Below are positions 10,612 through 21,710 of a stretch of 64,000 nucleotides of DNA, in pieces. Under the pieces are notes generated by a model that was not told where the DNA came from, did not search any database, and was given only the letters and a program-made list of their open reading frames with translations. Source of the DNA: Pseudomonas sp. TH31. Lineage in GTDB: Bacteria; Pseudomonadota; Gammaproteobacteria; Pseudomonadales; Pseudomonadaceae. Each line of letters starts with the position of its first letter. Position 1 is the stretch's first letter. The translations under genes were made by a program, and so were the position numbers. The stretch lies in assembly GCF_016650815.1 (NCBI RefSeq), contig NZ_JAEKEZ010000022.1, positions 186,001 to 250,000 on the forward strand. The letters run 5' to 3'.

Positions 10612-11826
10612 ATGAAATTGCCGATTTACCTTGATTACTCTGCGACCACCCCGGTTGATCCGCGTGTCGCGCAAAAGATGAGTGAATGCCTGCTGGTCGA
10701 CGGAAACTTCGGTAACCCGGCGTCCCGTTCCCACGTGTTCGGCTGGAAAGCTGAAGAGTCCGTCGAAAACGCTCGTCGTCAGGTCGCTGACCTGGTCAAC
10801 GCCGACCCGCGTGAAATCGTCTGGACCTCCGGCGCCACCGAGTCCGACAACCTGGCAATCAAGGGTGCGGCGCATTTCTATGCGACCAAGGGCAAACACC
10901 TGATCACCACCAAGATTGAGCACAAGGCTGTCCTCGACACCATGCGCCAACTGGAGCGTGAAGGCTTCGAAGTGACCTACCTCGAGCCTCAGACCGATGG
11001 TCTGGTAACGCCGGCAATGATCGAAGCAGCACTGCGTGACGACACCATCCTGGTTTCGGTCATGCACGTGAACAACGAAATCGGCACCATCAACGACATC
11101 GAAGCCATCGGCGAACTGACCCGCTCCAAGGGCATTCTGTTCCACGTTGACGCGGCTCAGTCCACCGGCAAGGTCGAGATCGACCTGTCGAAGCTGAAAG
11201 TCGATCTGATGTCGTTCTCTGCCCACAAAACCTACGGCCCTAAAGGCATCGGCGCGCTGTACGTCAGCCGCAAGCCGCGTGTTCGCATCGAAGCGACCAT
11301 GCACGGCGGCGGTCACGAGCGTGGCATGCGTTCCGGCACCCTGGCGACCCACCAGATCGTCGGCATGGGTGAAGCCTTCCGCGTAGCCAAGGAAGACATG
11401 GCTGCCGAGAACGTGCGCATCAAAGCCTTGAGCGACCGCTTCTTCAAACAGGTCGAAGACCTGGAAGAGCTGTACATCAACGGCAGCATGACCGCCCGCG
11501 TACCGCACAACCTGAACCTGAGCTTCAACTACGTTGAAGGCGAGTCGCTGATCATGGCCCTCAAGGATCTGGCGGTTTCGTCCGGTTCGGCCTGCACTTC
11601 GGCTTCCCTTGAGCCTTCGTACGTACTGCGCGCCCTGGGCCGCAACGACGAACTGGCACACAGCTCGATTCGCTTCACCTTCGGCCGTTTCACCACCGAA
11701 GAAGAAATCGACTATGCCGCGCAGAAAGTCTGCGAGGCCGTTACCAAGCTGCGCACTTTGTCGCCGCTGTGGGACATGTACAAAGACGGTGTCGACATTT
11801 CGAAAATCGAGTGGGCGGCACACTGA
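10612..11826 (+). CDS. iscS: Cysteine desulfurase IscS
   Basis: A PLP enzyme that takes sulfur from cysteine and passes the persulfide to IscU and to tRNA thiolation. 404 residues starting [19 protein letters not shown]. The PLP lysine is in [14 protein letters not shown] and the mobile-loop catalytic cysteine in [17 protein letters not shown]. It is intact. It follows iscR after 50 bases and precedes iscU. Confidence 0.98.
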   Translation: MKLPIYLDYSATTPVDPRVAQKMSECLLVDGNFGNPASRSHVFGWKAEESVENARRQVADLVNADPREIVWTSGATESDNLAIKGAAHFYATKGKHLITTKIEHKAVLDTMRQLEREGFEVTYLEPQTDGLVTPAMIEAALRDDTILVSVMHVNNEIGTINDIEAIGELTRSKGILFHVDAAQSTGKVEIDLSKLKVDLMSFSAHKTYGPKGIGALYVSRKPRVRIEATMHGGGHERGMRSGTLATHQIVGMGEAFRVAKEDMAAENVRIKALSDRFFKQVEDLEELYINGSMTARVPHNLNLSFNYVEGESLIMALKDLAVSSGSACTSASLEPSYVLRALGRNDELAHSSIRFTFGRFTTEEEIDYAAQKVCEAVTKLRTLSPLWDMYKDGVDISKIEWAAH

Positions 11827-11909
11827 TTTCAAGTCGCCGCAAACCGGCCCTGTGAACTTAAGGTTTCAGGGCTCAAGAGCGACTCTCTGATGAGTGAGGA
11901 TTAAGAATC

Positions 11910-12296
11910 ATGGCTTACAGCGAAAAGGTCATCGACCACTACGAGAACCCGCGCAACGTCGGCAAGATGGACGCGCAAGACCCTGATGTCGGCACTGGCA
12001 TGGTCGGCGCCCCGGCGTGCGGCGACGTGATGCGTCTGCAAATCAAGGTTAACGAGCAAGGCATCATCGAAGACGCCAAGTTCAAGACCTACGGTTGCGG
12101 TTCGGCTATCGCCTCCAGCTCCCTGGCGACCGAGTGGATGAAAGGCAAGACTCTGGATGAAGCAGAGACCATCAAGAACACTCAGCTGGCCGAAGAACTG
12201 GCCTTGCCGCCAGTGAAAATCCACTGCTCCGTACTCGCTGAAGACGCTATCAAAGCGGCCGTTCGCGACTACAAGCAGAAGAAAGGCTTGATCTGA
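11910..12296 (+). CDS. iscU: Fe-S cluster scaffold IscU
   Basis: Scaffold on which the 2Fe-2S cluster is built. 128 residues. The three cluster cysteines are in [20 protein letters not shown] and [10 protein letters not shown]. The HscA recognition motif LPPVK immediately precedes the third cysteine. Full length, third gene of the isc operon. Confidence 0.98.
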   Translation: MAYSEKVIDHYENPRNVGKMDAQDPDVGTGMVGAPACGDVMRLQIKVNEQGIIEDAKFKTYGCGSAIASSSLATEWMKGKTLDEAETIKNTQLAEELALPPVKIHCSVLAEDAIKAAVRDYKQKKGLI

Positions 12297-12330
12297 CTTT
12301 CAAGATTTGGCGACGAGTAAGGAGTCACCG

Positions 12331-12654
12331 ATGGCTATCAGCATGACAGAAGCGGCTGCTCAACACGTGCGACGCTCCCTCAACGGGCGCGGCAAAGGTG
12401 AAGGGATTCGCCTGGGTGTTCGCACCACGGGCTGTTCCGGCCTTGCCTACGTGCTGGAGTTCGTCGATGAGGTGGTTGCAGAGGATCAGGTGTTCGAAAG
12501 TCACGGCGAGAAAGTGATTATCGACCCGAAAAGCCTGGCGTACCTGGACGGCACCGAGCTCGATTTCGTCAAGGAAGGGTTGAACGAAGGCTTCAAGTTC
12601 AACAATCCCAACGTACGCGGTGAATGTGGCTGCGGCGAAAGCTTCAACATCTGA
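12331..12654 (+). CDS. iscA: Iron-sulfur carrier protein IscA
   Basis: A-type carrier that holds iron or a cluster and delivers it to target apoproteins. ATG 12331 gives 107 residues, with AAGGAG upstream. The conserved cysteines are in [13 protein letters not shown] and the C-terminal [11 protein letters not shown]. It lies between iscU and hscB. Confidence 0.97.
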   Translation: MAISMTEAAAQHVRRSLNGRGKGEGIRLGVRTTGCSGLAYVLEFVDEVVAEDQVFESHGEKVIIDPKSLAYLDGTELDFVKEGLNEGFKFNNPNVRGECGCGESFNI

Positions 12655-12662
12655 GGCTGCGC

Positions 12663-13184
12663 GTGGGTATTCCTTGTCATTTCGCTTTATTTGAACTGCA
12701 GCCGAGTTTCCGTCTGGATCTCGAGCAGTTGGCCACGCGCTATCGTGAGTTGGCGCGCGGTGTTCATCCGGATCGCTTTGCCGACGCTTCCGAGCGCGAG
12801 CAGCGGTTGGCGCTCGAGCAATCCGCGAACCTCAACGAGGCCTACCAGACGCTCAAGAATCCCCCAAAACGCGCGCGTTACTTGCTCGCCATGGGTGGTC
12901 GCGAGTTGCCGCTGGAGGTCACGGTGCATGATCCGGAGTTTCTTCTGCAGCAGATGCAATGGCGCGAAGAACTCGAAGACCTGCAAGACAGCGCCGACCT
13001 GGCCGGCATTGCCGTGTTCAAGCGCCGCTTGAAGGTCGCGCAGGATGAGCTGAACGAAAGCTTCGCAGCCTGTTGGGATGACGCAGCGCAACGTGAACAG
13101 GCCGAACGCCTGATGCGGCGCATGCAGTTTCTCGACAAGCTCACCTACGAAGTGCGCCAGTTAGAAGAGCGCCTCGACGATTAA
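12663..13184 (+). CDS. hscB: Co-chaperone HscB (J-domain protein)
   Basis: HscB brings IscU to the Hsp70 HscA and stimulates its ATPase. Start taken at GTG 12663 ([15 protein letters not shown]), 173 residues; no ATG is available nearby. The J-domain HPD motif is in [13 protein letters not shown], and the C-terminal three-helix IscU-binding region follows. It lies 8 bases after iscA. Confidence 0.95.
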   Translation: MGIPCHFALFELQPSFRLDLEQLATRYRELARGVHPDRFADASEREQRLALEQSANLNEAYQTLKNPPKRARYLLAMGGRELPLEVTVHDPEFLLQQMQWREELEDLQDSADLAGIAVFKRRLKVAQDELNESFAACWDDAAQREQAERLMRRMQFLDKLTYEVRQLEERLDD

Positions 13185-13235
13185 CCCAGTGCCGCTCCGG
13201 TCGCACGCCTGATATACAGATAAGTCCTGATTACG

Positions 13236-15098
13236 ATGGCCCTACTGCAGATCGCCGAACCCGGCCAAAGTCCTCAACCGCACCAGCGTCGTCTGGCTGT
13301 GGGGATCGACTTGGGCACTACCAATTCGCTGGTCGCTGCATTGCGCAGTGGTCTTTCCGAACCTCTGGCCGACGCCGACGGGCAGGTCATCCTGCCGTCT
13401 GCCGTGCGCTATCACGCTGATAGCGTGGAAGTGGGCGAATCCGCCAAGCTGTCCGCCGCTACTGATCCCTTGAACACCGTGCTGTCGGTCAAGCGCTTGA
13501 TGGGTCGTGGTCTGTCCGACGTCAAGCAATTGGGCGACCAACTGCCGTACCGCTTTGTCGGTGGCGAGTCGCACATGCCGTTCATCGACACTGTGCAAGG
13601 CCCGAAAAGCCCGGTCGAAGTCTCCGCCGAAATCCTCAAGGTGCTGCGTCAGCGCGCCGAGTCGACGTTGGGCGGTGAGTTGGTAGGCGCGGTGATCACT
13701 GTTCCGGCCTATTTCGACGATGCTCAACGTCAAGCCACCAAGGATGCGGCCAAACTGGCCGGTCTGAACGTGCTGCGTCTGCTCAATGAGCCGACCGCTG
13801 CCGCTGTGGCTTACGGTCTGGATCAACACGCCGAAGGCCTGGTCGCTATTTATGACCTGGGCGGCGGTACCTTCGATATTTCGATTCTGCGCCTGACCGG
13901 CGGTGTGTTCGAAGTGCTAGCTACCGGTGGCGACAGCGCCCTGGGCGGCGACGACTTCGATCACGCCATCGCTGGCTGGATCATCGAGAGCGCCGGTTTG
14001 TCCGCCGACCTCGATCCGGGGGCACAACGTCATCTGCTGCAAGCTGCGTGTGCAGCAAAAGAAGCGCTGACCACCGTCGCGACCGTTGAAGTTGCTTATG
14101 GTGACTGGAAAGCCCAACTGACTCGCGAAGCCTTCGATGCGCTGATCGAGCCGATGGTTGCCCGCAGCCTGAAAGCTTGCCGTCGCGCCGTACGTGATTC
14201 CGGCATCGAGCTGGATGAAGTGCACGCCGTGGTCATGGTCGGCGGTTCGACCCGCGTGCCTCGTGTTCGCGACGCTGTTGCCGAAGCCTTTGGTCGCCAG
14301 CCGTTGACCGAAATCGATCCGGATCAAGTGGTGGCCATCGGTGCCGCGATCCAGGCCGATACCTTGGCAGGCAACAAGCGTGACGGTGGCGAACTGCTGC
14401 TGCTCGACGTGATTCCGTTGTCTCTGGGGCTGGAAACCATGGGCGGCCTGATGGAGAAGGTGATTCCGCGCAACACCACCATCCCCGTCGCCCGCGCCCA
14501 GGATTTCACCACTTATAAAGATGGCCAGTCGGCCATGGCGATCCACGTCTTGCAGGGTGAGCGCGAGCTGATCAGCGACTGCCGCTCCCTGGCACGCTTT
14601 GAATTGCGCGGCATTCCGGCAATGGTGGCCGGTGCGGCGAAGATTCGCGTGACCTTCCAGGTCGATGCCGACGGTCTGCTCAGCGTCGCGGCACGCGAGC
14701 TGGGTTCGGGTGTTGAAGCCAGCATTCAGGTCAAGCCGTCCTACGGCCTGACCGACGGCGAAATCACCAAAATGCTCAAGGATTCGTTCGAGTACGCCAA
14801 CGACGACAAAGTCGCCCGTGTACTGCGTGAGCAGCAAGTCGATGCCCAGCGCCTGATCGAAGCGGTGCAGGGCGCCATTGATGTCGACGGCGAACGCCTG
14901 CTCGACGCCGAAGAGCGCATGGTCATCGAGTTGCAGATGCAGGAACTGACCGAATTGATGAAAGGCACCGATGGTTTCGCCATCGAGCAGCAGACCAAGC
15001 GTCTGTCGCAAGTGACCGATGCCTTTGCTGCCCGCCGCCTGGATTCGACGGTGAAAGCCGCTCTGGCGGGGCGCAACCTGAATGAAATCGAGGAATAA
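13236..15098 (+). CDS. hscA: Fe-S assembly chaperone HscA (Hsp70)
   Basis: A specialised DnaK-type ATPase that releases clusters from IscU. 620 residues. The nucleotide-binding domain has [27 protein letters not shown] and [13 protein letters not shown]; the substrate-binding domain starts after about residue 380 ([18 protein letters not shown]). It is full length and uninterrupted. It is followed after 3 bases by the ferredoxin gene. Confidence 0.97.
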   Translation: MALLQIAEPGQSPQPHQRRLAVGIDLGTTNSLVAALRSGLSEPLADADGQVILPSAVRYHADSVEVGESAKLSAATDPLNTVLSVKRLMGRGLSDVKQLGDQLPYRFVGGESHMPFIDTVQGPKSPVEVSAEILKVLRQRAESTLGGELVGAVITVPAYFDDAQRQATKDAAKLAGLNVLRLLNEPTAAAVAYGLDQHAEGLVAIYDLGGGTFDISILRLTGGVFEVLATGGDSALGGDDFDHAIAGWIIESAGLSADLDPGAQRHLLQAACAAKEALTTVATVEVAYGDWKAQLTREAFDALIEPMVARSLKACRRAVRDSGIELDEVHAVVMVGGSTRVPRVRDAVAEAFGRQPLTEIDPDQVVAIGAAIQADTLAGNKRDGGELLLLDVIPLSLGLETMGGLMEKVIPRNTTIPVARAQDFTTYKDGQSAMAIHVLQGERELISDCRSLARFELRGIPAMVAGAAKIRVTFQVDADGLLSVAARELGSGVEASIQVKPSYGLTDGEITKMLKDSFEYANDDKVARVLREQQVDAQRLIEAVQGAIDVDGERLLDAEERMVIELQMQELTELMKGTDGFAIEQQTKRLSQVTDAFAARRLDSTVKAALAGRNLNEIEE

Positions 15099-15101
15099 CT
15101 G

Positions 15102-15443
15102 ATGCCGCAGATCATTTTTCTGCCTCACGCCGAGCATTGCCCGGACGGTATGGTTGTCGAGGCTGAAACCGGTAAGTCCATTCTCGAAGTGGCCCATGAC
15201 AACCACATCGAGATGGAAAGCGCCTGTGGTGGCGTTTGCGCCTGCACCACCTGTCACTGCGTCATTCGTGAAGGTTTCAGCTCGCTCGAAGAAGCCGATG
15301 AGCTGGAAGAAGACTTTCTCGATCGGGCCTGGGGTCTGGAACCGCAATCTCGTCTAGGCTGTCAGGCGATTGTCGGGACTGAAGACCTGACCGTTGAAAT
15401 TCCGAAATACTCGCTCAACCATGCGGCTGAAGCGCCGCACTGA
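15102..15443 (+). CDS. fdx: ISC-type 2Fe-2S ferredoxin
   Basis: Adrenodoxin-like ferredoxin that supplies electrons for cluster assembly. 113 residues. The 2Fe-2S ligands are in ACGGVCACTTCHCV (C-x5-C-x2-C) and the later GCQAIVG. The conserved start MPQIIFLPH is present. Seventh gene of the isc operon. Confidence 0.97.
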   Translation: MPQIIFLPHAEHCPDGMVVEAETGKSILEVAHDNHIEMESACGGVCACTTCHCVIREGFSSLEEADELEEDFLDRAWGLEPQSRLGCQAIVGTEDLTVEIPKYSLNHAAEAPH

Positions 15444-15457
15444 TTCAAGGAAGTGAC

Positions 15458-15658
15458 ATGAGTCTGAAATGGGTTGATGTGCTGGAAATCGCGATCCAAC
15501 TGGCTGAATCCAAGCCGGATACGGACCCGCGTTACGTGAACTTCGTCGATCTGCACAAATGGGTGCTGGCATTGCCGGAGTTCAGTGATGATCCGACCCG
15601 CGGTGGCGAGAAGGTGCTTGAAGCCATTCAGGCCGCCTGGATCGAAGAAGCAGAGTAG
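15458..15658 (+). CDS. iscX: Fe-S assembly protein IscX
   Basis: A small acidic protein that binds IscS and iron and modulates desulfurase activity. 66 residues containing LKWVDVLEIAIQLAE and DPRYVNFVDLHKWV, both typical of the family. The stop codon TAG (15656-15658) is the TAG of the REP sequence GTAGGAGC that begins at 15655, so the repeat supplies the end of the gene. Last gene of the isc operon. Confidence 0.96.
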   Translation: MSLKWVDVLEIAIQLAESKPDTDPRYVNFVDLHKWVLALPEFSDDPTRGGEKVLEAIQAAWIEEAE

Positions 15659-15760
15659 GAGCTGACGAGCGAAGCGAGGCTGCGATCTTTTCCCCTGTGC
15701 CACTTGAATCTCAAGCCCAAGACCAGGATCAAAGGATCGCAGCCTTCGGCAGCTCCTGCA
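15655..15760. repeat. Diverged paired family-A REP at the iscX stop
   Basis: The left arm is GTAGGAGCTGACGAGCGAAG... (with an insertion relative to the usual GCCGAAGGCT), the right arm ...GATCGCAGCCTTCGGCAGCTCCTGCA. The arms are less well matched than in other copies and the loop is about 40 bases. It overlaps the last codon of iscX. Confidence 0.85.
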
Positions 15761-15788
15761 AAGGGCAGAGGTCGCTGCCCGCACGCAG

Positions 15789-15831
15789 TTAGGCAATACC
15801 CAAGAACCCGCGTATAATTCGCGGGTTTAAT
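15789..15831 (+). promoter_or_regulatory. ndk promoter with the -10 box in a hairpin loop
   Basis: TATAAT at 15813-15818 is preceded, after 18 bases, by a weak -35 TTAGGC (15789-15794). The -10 sits in the loop of the perfect hairpin AACCCGCG-TATAATT-CGCGGGTT, which is followed by TAATTTTT and looks like an intrinsic terminator. The site may both end the isc transcript and start ndk. Confidence 0.65.
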
Positions 15832-15863
15832 TTTTCACAAATTACCGTTTCTGGAGTTACACC

Positions 15864-16289
15864 ATGGCTGTTCAACGTACTTTCTCCATCATCAAGCCTG
15901 ACGCTGTTGCAAAAAACGTTATCGGCGAGATCACCACTCGTTTCGAAAAAGCTGGCCTGCGCGTTGTAGCTTCGAAACTGAAGCAACTGTCCAAAGCTGA
16001 AGCTGAAGGCTTCTACGCTGAGCACAGCGCTCGTGGTTTCTTCGGCGACCTGGTTGCTTTCATGATCTCCGGTCCGGTTGTCGTTCAGGTTCTGGAAGGC
16101 GAAAACGCTATCGCTCTGAACCGTGAGCTGATGGGCGCTACCAACCCTAAAGAAGCTGCTGCCGGCACCATCCGCGCTGACTTCGCTGATTCGATCGACG
16201 CCAACGCTGTACACGGTTCGGACTCCGAAGCCGCTGCTGCTCGCGAAATCTCGTACTTCTTCGCAGCTACTGAAGTAACCACTCGCTAA
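15864..16289 (+). CDS. ndk: Nucleoside diphosphate kinase
   Basis: Transfers gamma-phosphate from ATP to other NDPs through a phosphohistidine. 141 residues starting [21 protein letters not shown]. The catalytic histidine lies in NAVHGSDS near residue 116. Codon use is strongly biased (many GCT, CTG, GTT), as expected for a highly expressed gene. Confidence 0.98.
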   Translation: MAVQRTFSIIKPDAVAKNVIGEITTRFEKAGLRVVASKLKQLSKAEAEGFYAEHSARGFFGDLVAFMISGPVVVQVLEGENAIALNRELMGATNPKEAAAGTIRADFADSIDANAVHGSDSEAAAAREISYFFAATEVTTR

Positions 16290-16317
16290 GCATTGGCTTA
16301 TGAGTGAAGGTGAATCC

Positions 16318-17466
16318 ATGACTACATCGACTGTTAAAACTAACCTGCTGGGTCTGACTCAGCTGGAAATGGAAAAATTCTTCGACTCAATCGGGGAGAA
16401 GCGTTTCCGTGCCGGTCAGGTAATGAAATGGATTCACCACCTTGGCGTCGATGATTTCGACGCCATGACGAACGTCAGCAAAGCCTTGCGTGACAAGCTC
16501 AAGGTCATTGCTGAAGTTCGCGGTCCTGAGGTCGTCAGCGAGGACATTTCCACCGACGGCACCCGTAAGTGGGTGGTGCGCGTGGCGTCCGGCAGCTGCG
16601 TCGAGACCGTTTACATTCCCCAGGGCAAACGCGGCACGTTGTGCGTTTCGTCCCAGGCAGGCTGTGCCCTGGATTGCAGTTTCTGCTCCACCGGCAAGCA
16701 AGGTTTCAACAGCAACCTCACCGCGGCCGAAGTGATCGGCCAGGTGTGGATTGCCAATAAATCGTTCGGCAGCATCCCGGCGACCGCCGACCGTGCCATC
16801 ACCAACGTGGTGATGATGGGCATGGGTGAGCCGCTGCTGAACTTCGACAACGTCGTGGCTGCCATGCATCTGATGATGGATGACCTGGGCTACGGGATCT
16901 CCAAGCGCCGCGTGACCCTGTCCACTTCGGGCGTGGTGCCGATGATCGATGAGCTGTCCAAGCACATCGACGTGTCCCTGGCGTTGTCGCTGCACGCACC
17001 CAATGACGCATTGCGTAACCAATTGGTGCCGATCAACAAGAAATATCCGCTTAAGATGCTGCTCGAATCGTGCCAGCGCTACATGGCGACCTTGGGCGAG
17101 AAACGTGTGTTGACCATTGAGTACACCATGCTCAAGGACATCAACGACAAGGTTGAGCACGCCGTCGAGATGATCGAACTGCTCAAGAATGTACCCTGCA
17201 AGATCAACCTGATTCCGTTCAACCCGTTCCCGCATTCCGGCTATGAGCGTCCAAGCAACAACGCCATTCGCCGTTTCCAGGATCAGCTTCACCATGCCGG
17301 CTTCAATGTCACCGTGCGTACTACGCGTGGTGAAGACATCGATGCCGCGTGTGGCCAATTGGTAGGGCAGGTGCTGGATCGCACCCGTCGCAGCGAGCGT
17401 TATATCGCGGTGCGTGAATTGAGCGCCGAGAACGATTTGGCACAGAACGCCGCGAACAATAATTAA
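16318..17466 (+). CDS. rlmN: 23S rRNA/tRNA adenine-C2 methyltransferase RlmN
   Basis: A radical-SAM enzyme that methylates A2503 of 23S rRNA and A37 of tRNAs. ATG 16318 ([13 protein letters not shown]) is preferred over 16300 because of GAAGGTGA just upstream; 382 residues. The radical SAM cluster motif is CALDCSFC (C-x3-C-x2-C), and the C-terminal AACGQL holds the second methyl-carrying cysteine. It follows ndk closely and precedes pilW. Confidence 0.97.
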   Translation: MTTSTVKTNLLGLTQLEMEKFFDSIGEKRFRAGQVMKWIHHLGVDDFDAMTNVSKALRDKLKVIAEVRGPEVVSEDISTDGTRKWVVRVASGSCVETVYIPQGKRGTLCVSSQAGCALDCSFCSTGKQGFNSNLTAAEVIGQVWIANKSFGSIPATADRAITNVVMMGMGEPLLNFDNVVAAMHLMMDDLGYGISKRRVTLSTSGVVPMIDELSKHIDVSLALSLHAPNDALRNQLVPINKKYPLKMLLESCQRYMATLGEKRVLTIEYTMLKDINDKVEHAVEMIELLKNVPCKINLIPFNPFPHSGYERPSNNAIRRFQDQLHHAGFNVTVRTTRGEDIDAACGQLVGQVLDRTRRSERYIAVRELSAENDLAQNAANNN

Positions 17467-17478
17467 GAGAGGATCTCT

Positions 17479-18237
17479 ATGTCCCTGCGCTTTGCGCTGC
17501 TTGTGCTGTTGGCCAGCCTCTGTGCTGGTTGTGTCCTGTCGGGTGATTTCAACCCGATGAAGACCAGCAAGGGCCGCGACGAAGCGCGTGCCGCCTACGT
17601 GCAGCTGGGGCTGGGGTACTTGCAGCAAGGGATGACCGAGCGGGCAAAAGTGCCGTTGAAAAAGGCGCTGGATCTGGATGATTCGGACCCTGACGCCAAC
17701 GCGGCGCTGGGTCTGGTGTTTCAGGCGGAGATGGAGCCGGAGCTGGCCGACCAGCATTTTCGCAAGGCGCTGTCTTCCCGTCCCGGCGATGCTCGAATCC
17801 TGAACAACTACGGCAGTTTTCTGTACGAAGAAAAACGCTACAAGGAAGCGTACGAACGCTTTGAGCAGGCCGCCGCCGATACCCTGTATCCTGAGCGTTC
17901 GCGGGTGTTCGAGAGCTTGGGCATGACCGCTTCCAAGCTTGGCCAGCGTGATCTGGCCCGCCAGCAACTGGAAAAAGCCCTGCGTTTGAACCGCCAACAA
18001 CCACGCGCATTGCTGGAAATGGCTGAGTTGTCTTACGAAGACAGGCATTATGTGCCCGCACGTGACTATTACGACCGTTTTAGCCTGCTCACCGAGCAAA
18101 ATGCACGTAGTCTATTGCTCGGCGTTCGGCTGGCAAAAGTGTTTGAAGATCGCGACAAGGCCGCCAGTTTTGGCCTGCAATTAAAACGACTCTATCCCGG
18201 TACGCCGGAATATCAGCAATACCTGTCGGAGCAATGA
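17479..18237 (+). CDS. pilW: Type IV pilus biogenesis/stability lipoprotein PilW (PilF)
   Basis: An outer-membrane lipoprotein needed for secretin assembly of type IV pili. 252 residues. The signal peptide MSLRFALLVLLASLCAGCVLSG has the lipobox ending at Cys 18. TPR repeats fill the rest (for example AYVQLGLGYLQQGMTERAK and ARILNNYGSFLYEEKRYKEAY). It overlaps rodZ by 4 bases. The position between rlmN and rodZ is conserved in Pseudomonas. Confidence 0.94.
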   Translation: MSLRFALLVLLASLCAGCVLSGDFNPMKTSKGRDEARAAYVQLGLGYLQQGMTERAKVPLKKALDLDDSDPDANAALGLVFQAEMEPELADQHFRKALSSRPGDARILNNYGSFLYEEKRYKEAYERFEQAAADTLYPERSRVFESLGMTASKLGQRDLARQQLEKALRLNRQQPRALLEMAELSYEDRHYVPARDYYDRFSLLTEQNARSLLLGVRLAKVFEDRDKAASFGLQLKRLYPGTPEYQQYLSEQ

Positions 18238-19244
18238 TGAAAGCGGCGCATCCCGAAGTTGTAGCAGCGAATCGCGTTAATCCCGGTGAGACTTTGCGCC
18301 AGGCCCGCGAAAGCAATGGCTGGTCGCTGGCCGAAGTGGCTCTCAAGCTCAACCTCACCGTCAGTTCCCTGGGTAATCTGGAATCCGGCGCTTTCGACAA
18401 GCTGCCAGGGCATACCTTTGCTCGCGGCTATATTCGCGCTTACGCCAAATTGCTCGGTATGGACCAGACCGTACTGGTCCAGCAGTTCGACCAGTCCACC
18501 GGCACCGACTCCCAGGGCAGTAACGTCCATAGCCTGGGTCGTATTGAAGAGCCGGTTCGGGTTTCCCACACCATTTTGCGAATTGTCAGCCTGCTGTTGC
18601 TGATCGCGGTGATTGGCGGTGGTTTTGTCTGGTGGCAGGATCAAACTTCGCTTCGCACCAAGGACCTGGCCAGCCTGACCCCGGAACACGTTGAAGTCGA
18701 AGGCGCCGACGGCACCACCCAGATCCATCCGCTGGACGAGCCGGAAGACCAGGCTGTCGCGCTAGGTCAGACTGAAGGTGCAACCACGCTTGCCTCGCCG
18801 CCAGCCGAGACTTCGGCTCAAGCCCCGGCCGAAGCAGAACCGACCACGCCTGCTCCAGTCCCCGTAGTCCCGGCTGTAACGCCTGCGGCACCGGTTCACA
18901 ATGCGGCGCCTGTCGTTGCAACTCCAGTCGCTCCCGCGCCGACGGTGGCTGCTCCGGTTGTTGCTGCACCCGCCGCGACTGCCGCAGCCGCTCCGGTGGC
19001 CGGCCAGGGCCAGGTTCAACTGCAATTCACTGCTGATTGCTGGGCGCAAGTGACTGACGGCAGCGGCAAAGTGCTGTTGAGCGGTCTCAAGCGCAAAGGC
19101 GAAAACGTATCCGTCAGCGGCAAGCCACCCTTTGCCGTGCGTCTGGGCTTTGCCCGTGGCGCGCAAGTCAGCTACAACGGGCAGGTGGTTGATGTCGCTC
19201 CGTTCACCAGTGGCGAGACTGCTCGCCTGAAGTTGGGTCAATAA
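18234..19244 (+). CDS. rodZ: Cell-shape protein RodZ
   Basis: RodZ links MreB to the membrane for rod shape. 336 residues. The N-terminal HTH_25 domain (about residues 16-85, GETLRQARESNGWSLAEVA) is followed by one membrane helix (about 112-133, ILRIVSLLLLIAVIGGG), a long Pro/Ala/Val-rich linker (about 185-260), and a C-terminal DUF4115 domain (QFTADCWAQVTDGSGKVL). Two adjacent ATG codons (18234, 18237) could start it. It is coupled to pilW by overlap. Confidence 0.94.
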   Translation: MMKAAHPEVVAANRVNPGETLRQARESNGWSLAEVALKLNLTVSSLGNLESGAFDKLPGHTFARGYIRAYAKLLGMDQTVLVQQFDQSTGTDSQGSNVHSLGRIEEPVRVSHTILRIVSLLLLIAVIGGGFVWWQDQTSLRTKDLASLTPEHVEVEGADGTTQIHPLDEPEDQAVALGQTEGATTLASPPAETSAQAPAEAEPTTPAPVPVVPAVTPAAPVHNAAPVVATPVAPAPTVAAPVVAAPAATAAAAPVAGQGQVQLQFTADCWAQVTDGSGKVLLSGLKRKGENVSVSGKPPFAVRLGFARGAQVSYNGQVVDVAPFTSGETARLKLGQ

Positions 19245-19247
19245 GTC

Positions 19248-20357
19248 ATGCACGGCGAATCTCCAATCAAACGTCGCGAATCCCGCAAGATCTGGGTCGG
19301 TAACGTGCCTGTTGGCGGCGATGCGCCTATCGCTGTGCAGAGCATGACCAACAGCGACACCAATGACGTGGCCGCCACCGTGGCCCAGATCAATCGCCTG
19401 GAAGCCGCTGGCGTCGATATCGTGCGCATTTCCGTGCCGGACATGGACGCCGCCGAGGCTTTCGGCAAGATCAAGCAACTGGTCAAGGTGCCGTTGGTTG
19501 CCGACATTCACTTCGACTACAAGATCGCTTTGCGCGTGGCCGAACTGGGCGTTGACTGCCTGCGCATCAACCCGGGCAACATCGGTCGTGAAGATCGCGT
19601 GCGTGCCGTGGTCGATGCGGCCCGTGACCGTGGGATCCCGATCCGCATCGGCGTGAACGCCGGTTCCCTGGAAAAAGACCTGCAAAAGAAATACGGCGAG
19701 CCGACCCCGGCCGCGCTGGTCGAGTCGGCCCTGCGCCACGTCGAACACCTGGAACGCCTGAATTTCAAGGACTTCAAGGTCAGCGTGAAGGCGTCCGACG
19801 TGTTCATGGCCGTCGCTGCCTACCGCTTGCTGGCCAAGGAAATCGTCCAGCCATTGCACCTGGGCATCACCGAAGCCGGTGGTTTGCGTTCAGGCACGGT
19901 GAAATCCGCCGTGGGCCTCGGTATGCTGCTCGCCGAAGGGATTGGCGATACTATTCGCATCTCGTTGGCGGCTGACCCGGTCGAGGAAGTGAAAGTCGGC
20001 TACGACATTCTCAAATCCCTGCACCTGCGTTCCCGTGGTATCAACTTCATCGCCTGCCCGAGCTGCTCGCGGCAGAACTTCGATGTGGTCAAAACCATGA
20101 ACGAGCTGGAAGGGCGCCTCGAAGATTTGCTGGTGCCGCTGGATGTCGCGGTCATCGGTTGCGTGGTCAACGGGCCGGGCGAAGCCAAGGAAGCCCATAT
20201 CGGCTTGACTGGCGGCACGCCAAACCTGATTTACATCGACGGCAAGCCAGCGCAGAAACTGACGAATGATAATCTGGTGGATGAGCTTGAACGCTTGATC
20301 CGCCAGAAAGCGGCCGAAAAGGTCGAAGCCGACGCAGCAGTAATCGCTCGCGGCTGA
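19248..20357 (+). CDS. ispG: 4-hydroxy-3-methylbut-2-enyl diphosphate synthase
   Basis: Penultimate enzyme of the MEP isoprenoid pathway, a 4Fe-4S protein that reductively opens MEcPP. 369 residues. The TIM-barrel part begins with [19 protein letters not shown]. The cluster cysteines are in [10 protein letters not shown] and [13 protein letters not shown]. It starts 3 bases after rodZ. Its dependence on Fe-S clusters fits the nearby isc operon, though this is no proof of coregulation. Confidence 0.97.
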   Translation: MHGESPIKRRESRKIWVGNVPVGGDAPIAVQSMTNSDTNDVAATVAQINRLEAAGVDIVRISVPDMDAAEAFGKIKQLVKVPLVADIHFDYKIALRVAELGVDCLRINPGNIGREDRVRAVVDAARDRGIPIRIGVNAGSLEKDLQKKYGEPTPAALVESALRHVEHLERLNFKDFKVSVKASDVFMAVAAYRLLAKEIVQPLHLGITEAGGLRSGTVKSAVGLGMLLAEGIGDTIRISLAADPVEEVKVGYDILKSLHLRSRGINFIACPSCSRQNFDVVKTMNELEGRLEDLLVPLDVAVIGCVVNGPGEAKEAHIGLTGGTPNLIYIDGKPAQKLTNDNLVDELERLIRQKAAEKVEADAAVIARG

Positions 20358-20380
20358 TCGAACGAATTTAAGGATTTATA

Positions 20381-21670
20381 GTGAGCAAGTCTCTGCAAGC
20401 CATTCGTGGCATGAACGACATCCTGCCCGAGCAGACGCCCCTGTGGCGTCATTTCGAGGGCACCGTCTCGCGTCTGCTGGATAACTACGGTTACAAGCAG
20501 ATCCGCATGCCGATCGTCGAATTCACCGAGCTGTTCAAGCGCTCCATCGGTGAAGTGACCGACATCGTTGAAAAAGAGATGTACACCTTCGACGACCGCA
20601 ACGGCGACTCCCTGACCCTGCGCCCTGAAGGCACGGCGGCCTGCGTACGTGCGGTGCTCGAGCACGGTATTACCGGCGGTGGCCAGGTGCAGAAACTCTG
20701 GTACATCGGCCCGATGTTCCGCCACGAACGTCCACAGAAAGGTCGTTATCGCCAGTTTCACCAGATCGGTTGCGAAGTCTTCAACCTGGATGGTCCGGAC
20801 ATCGATGCCGAGCTGATCGTGCTGACCTGGCGCCTGTGGGGCGAGCTGGGTATCCGTGATGCGGTCAAGCTTGAGCTCAACAGCCTGGGCACCGCCGAGT
20901 CTCGCGGTCGTTATCGCGAAGCCCTGGTCGAGTTCCTGTCGGCTCACCTGGACAAGCTCGACGAAGACAGCCAGCGTCGTCTGAAAACCAACCCGCTGCG
21001 AGTTCTTGATACCAAGAACGCCGACACTCAAGCGGTATTGGTCGATGCGCCGAAAATGGCCGACTACCTCGACGACGAATCGCGCGTGCACTTCGAGGGC
21101 CTCAAGGCTCGCCTCGACGCTGCCGGTATTCCTTACGTGATCAACCCGAAGCTGGTTCGCGGGCTGGACTACTACAGCAAGACCGTTTTCGAATGGGTCA
21201 CCGACAAGTTGGGCGCCCAGGGCACAGTGTGTGCCGGTGGTCGTTACGACGGCCTGGTCGAGCAGATGGGCGGCAAGCCGACCACCGGCGTTGGGTTTGC
21301 CATGGGCATCGAGCGCCTGGTGCTGTTGCTGGAAACCCTGGAGCAGATTCCGCAAGAGATTTCCCGTCAGGTCGACGTCTACCTCTGCGCCTTCGGTGAA
21401 GCCGCCGAGCTGGCCGGTCTGGCCTTGAGTGAACGTGTTCGTGACCAGTTGCCCAACCTGCGCCTGCAAGTCAATGCCGGCGCTGGCAGTTTCAAAAGTC
21501 AGTTCAAGAAAGCCGACAAGAGCGGTGCGCTGTATGCGCTGATCCTCGGTGACGACGAGATGGCCCAGCAAGTGGTAGGTTTCAAACCCCTGCGTGGCCA
21601 GGGCGAACAACAAAGCATTGCCTGGGATGCGCTCGCTGCACACCTGGCCACCTGCGTCGTGCAGGGTTGA
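20381..21670 (+). CDS. hisS: Histidyl-tRNA synthetase
   Basis: Class II synthetase charging tRNA-His. 429 residues from GTG 20381 ([17 protein letters not shown]), with AAGGAT upstream. Motif 2 region is [19 protein letters not shown], histidine-specific blocks are [15 protein letters not shown] and [14 protein letters not shown], and the anticodon-binding domain follows from about residue 335. Intact. Confidence 0.98.
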   Translation: MSKSLQAIRGMNDILPEQTPLWRHFEGTVSRLLDNYGYKQIRMPIVEFTELFKRSIGEVTDIVEKEMYTFDDRNGDSLTLRPEGTAACVRAVLEHGITGGGQVQKLWYIGPMFRHERPQKGRYRQFHQIGCEVFNLDGPDIDAELIVLTWRLWGELGIRDAVKLELNSLGTAESRGRYREALVEFLSAHLDKLDEDSQRRLKTNPLRVLDTKNADTQAVLVDAPKMADYLDDESRVHFEGLKARLDAAGIPYVINPKLVRGLDYYSKTVFEWVTDKLGAQGTVCAGGRYDGLVEQMGGKPTTGVGFAMGIERLVLLLETLEQIPQEISRQVDVYLCAFGEAAELAGLALSERVRDQLPNLRLQVNAGAGSFKSQFKKADKSGALYALILGDDEMAQQVVGFKPLRGQGEQQSIAWDALAAHLATCVVQG

Positions 21671-21710
21671 AGCTGTCAAACAGCCGATTTAGCGATTAAG
21701 GAGTATTGGG

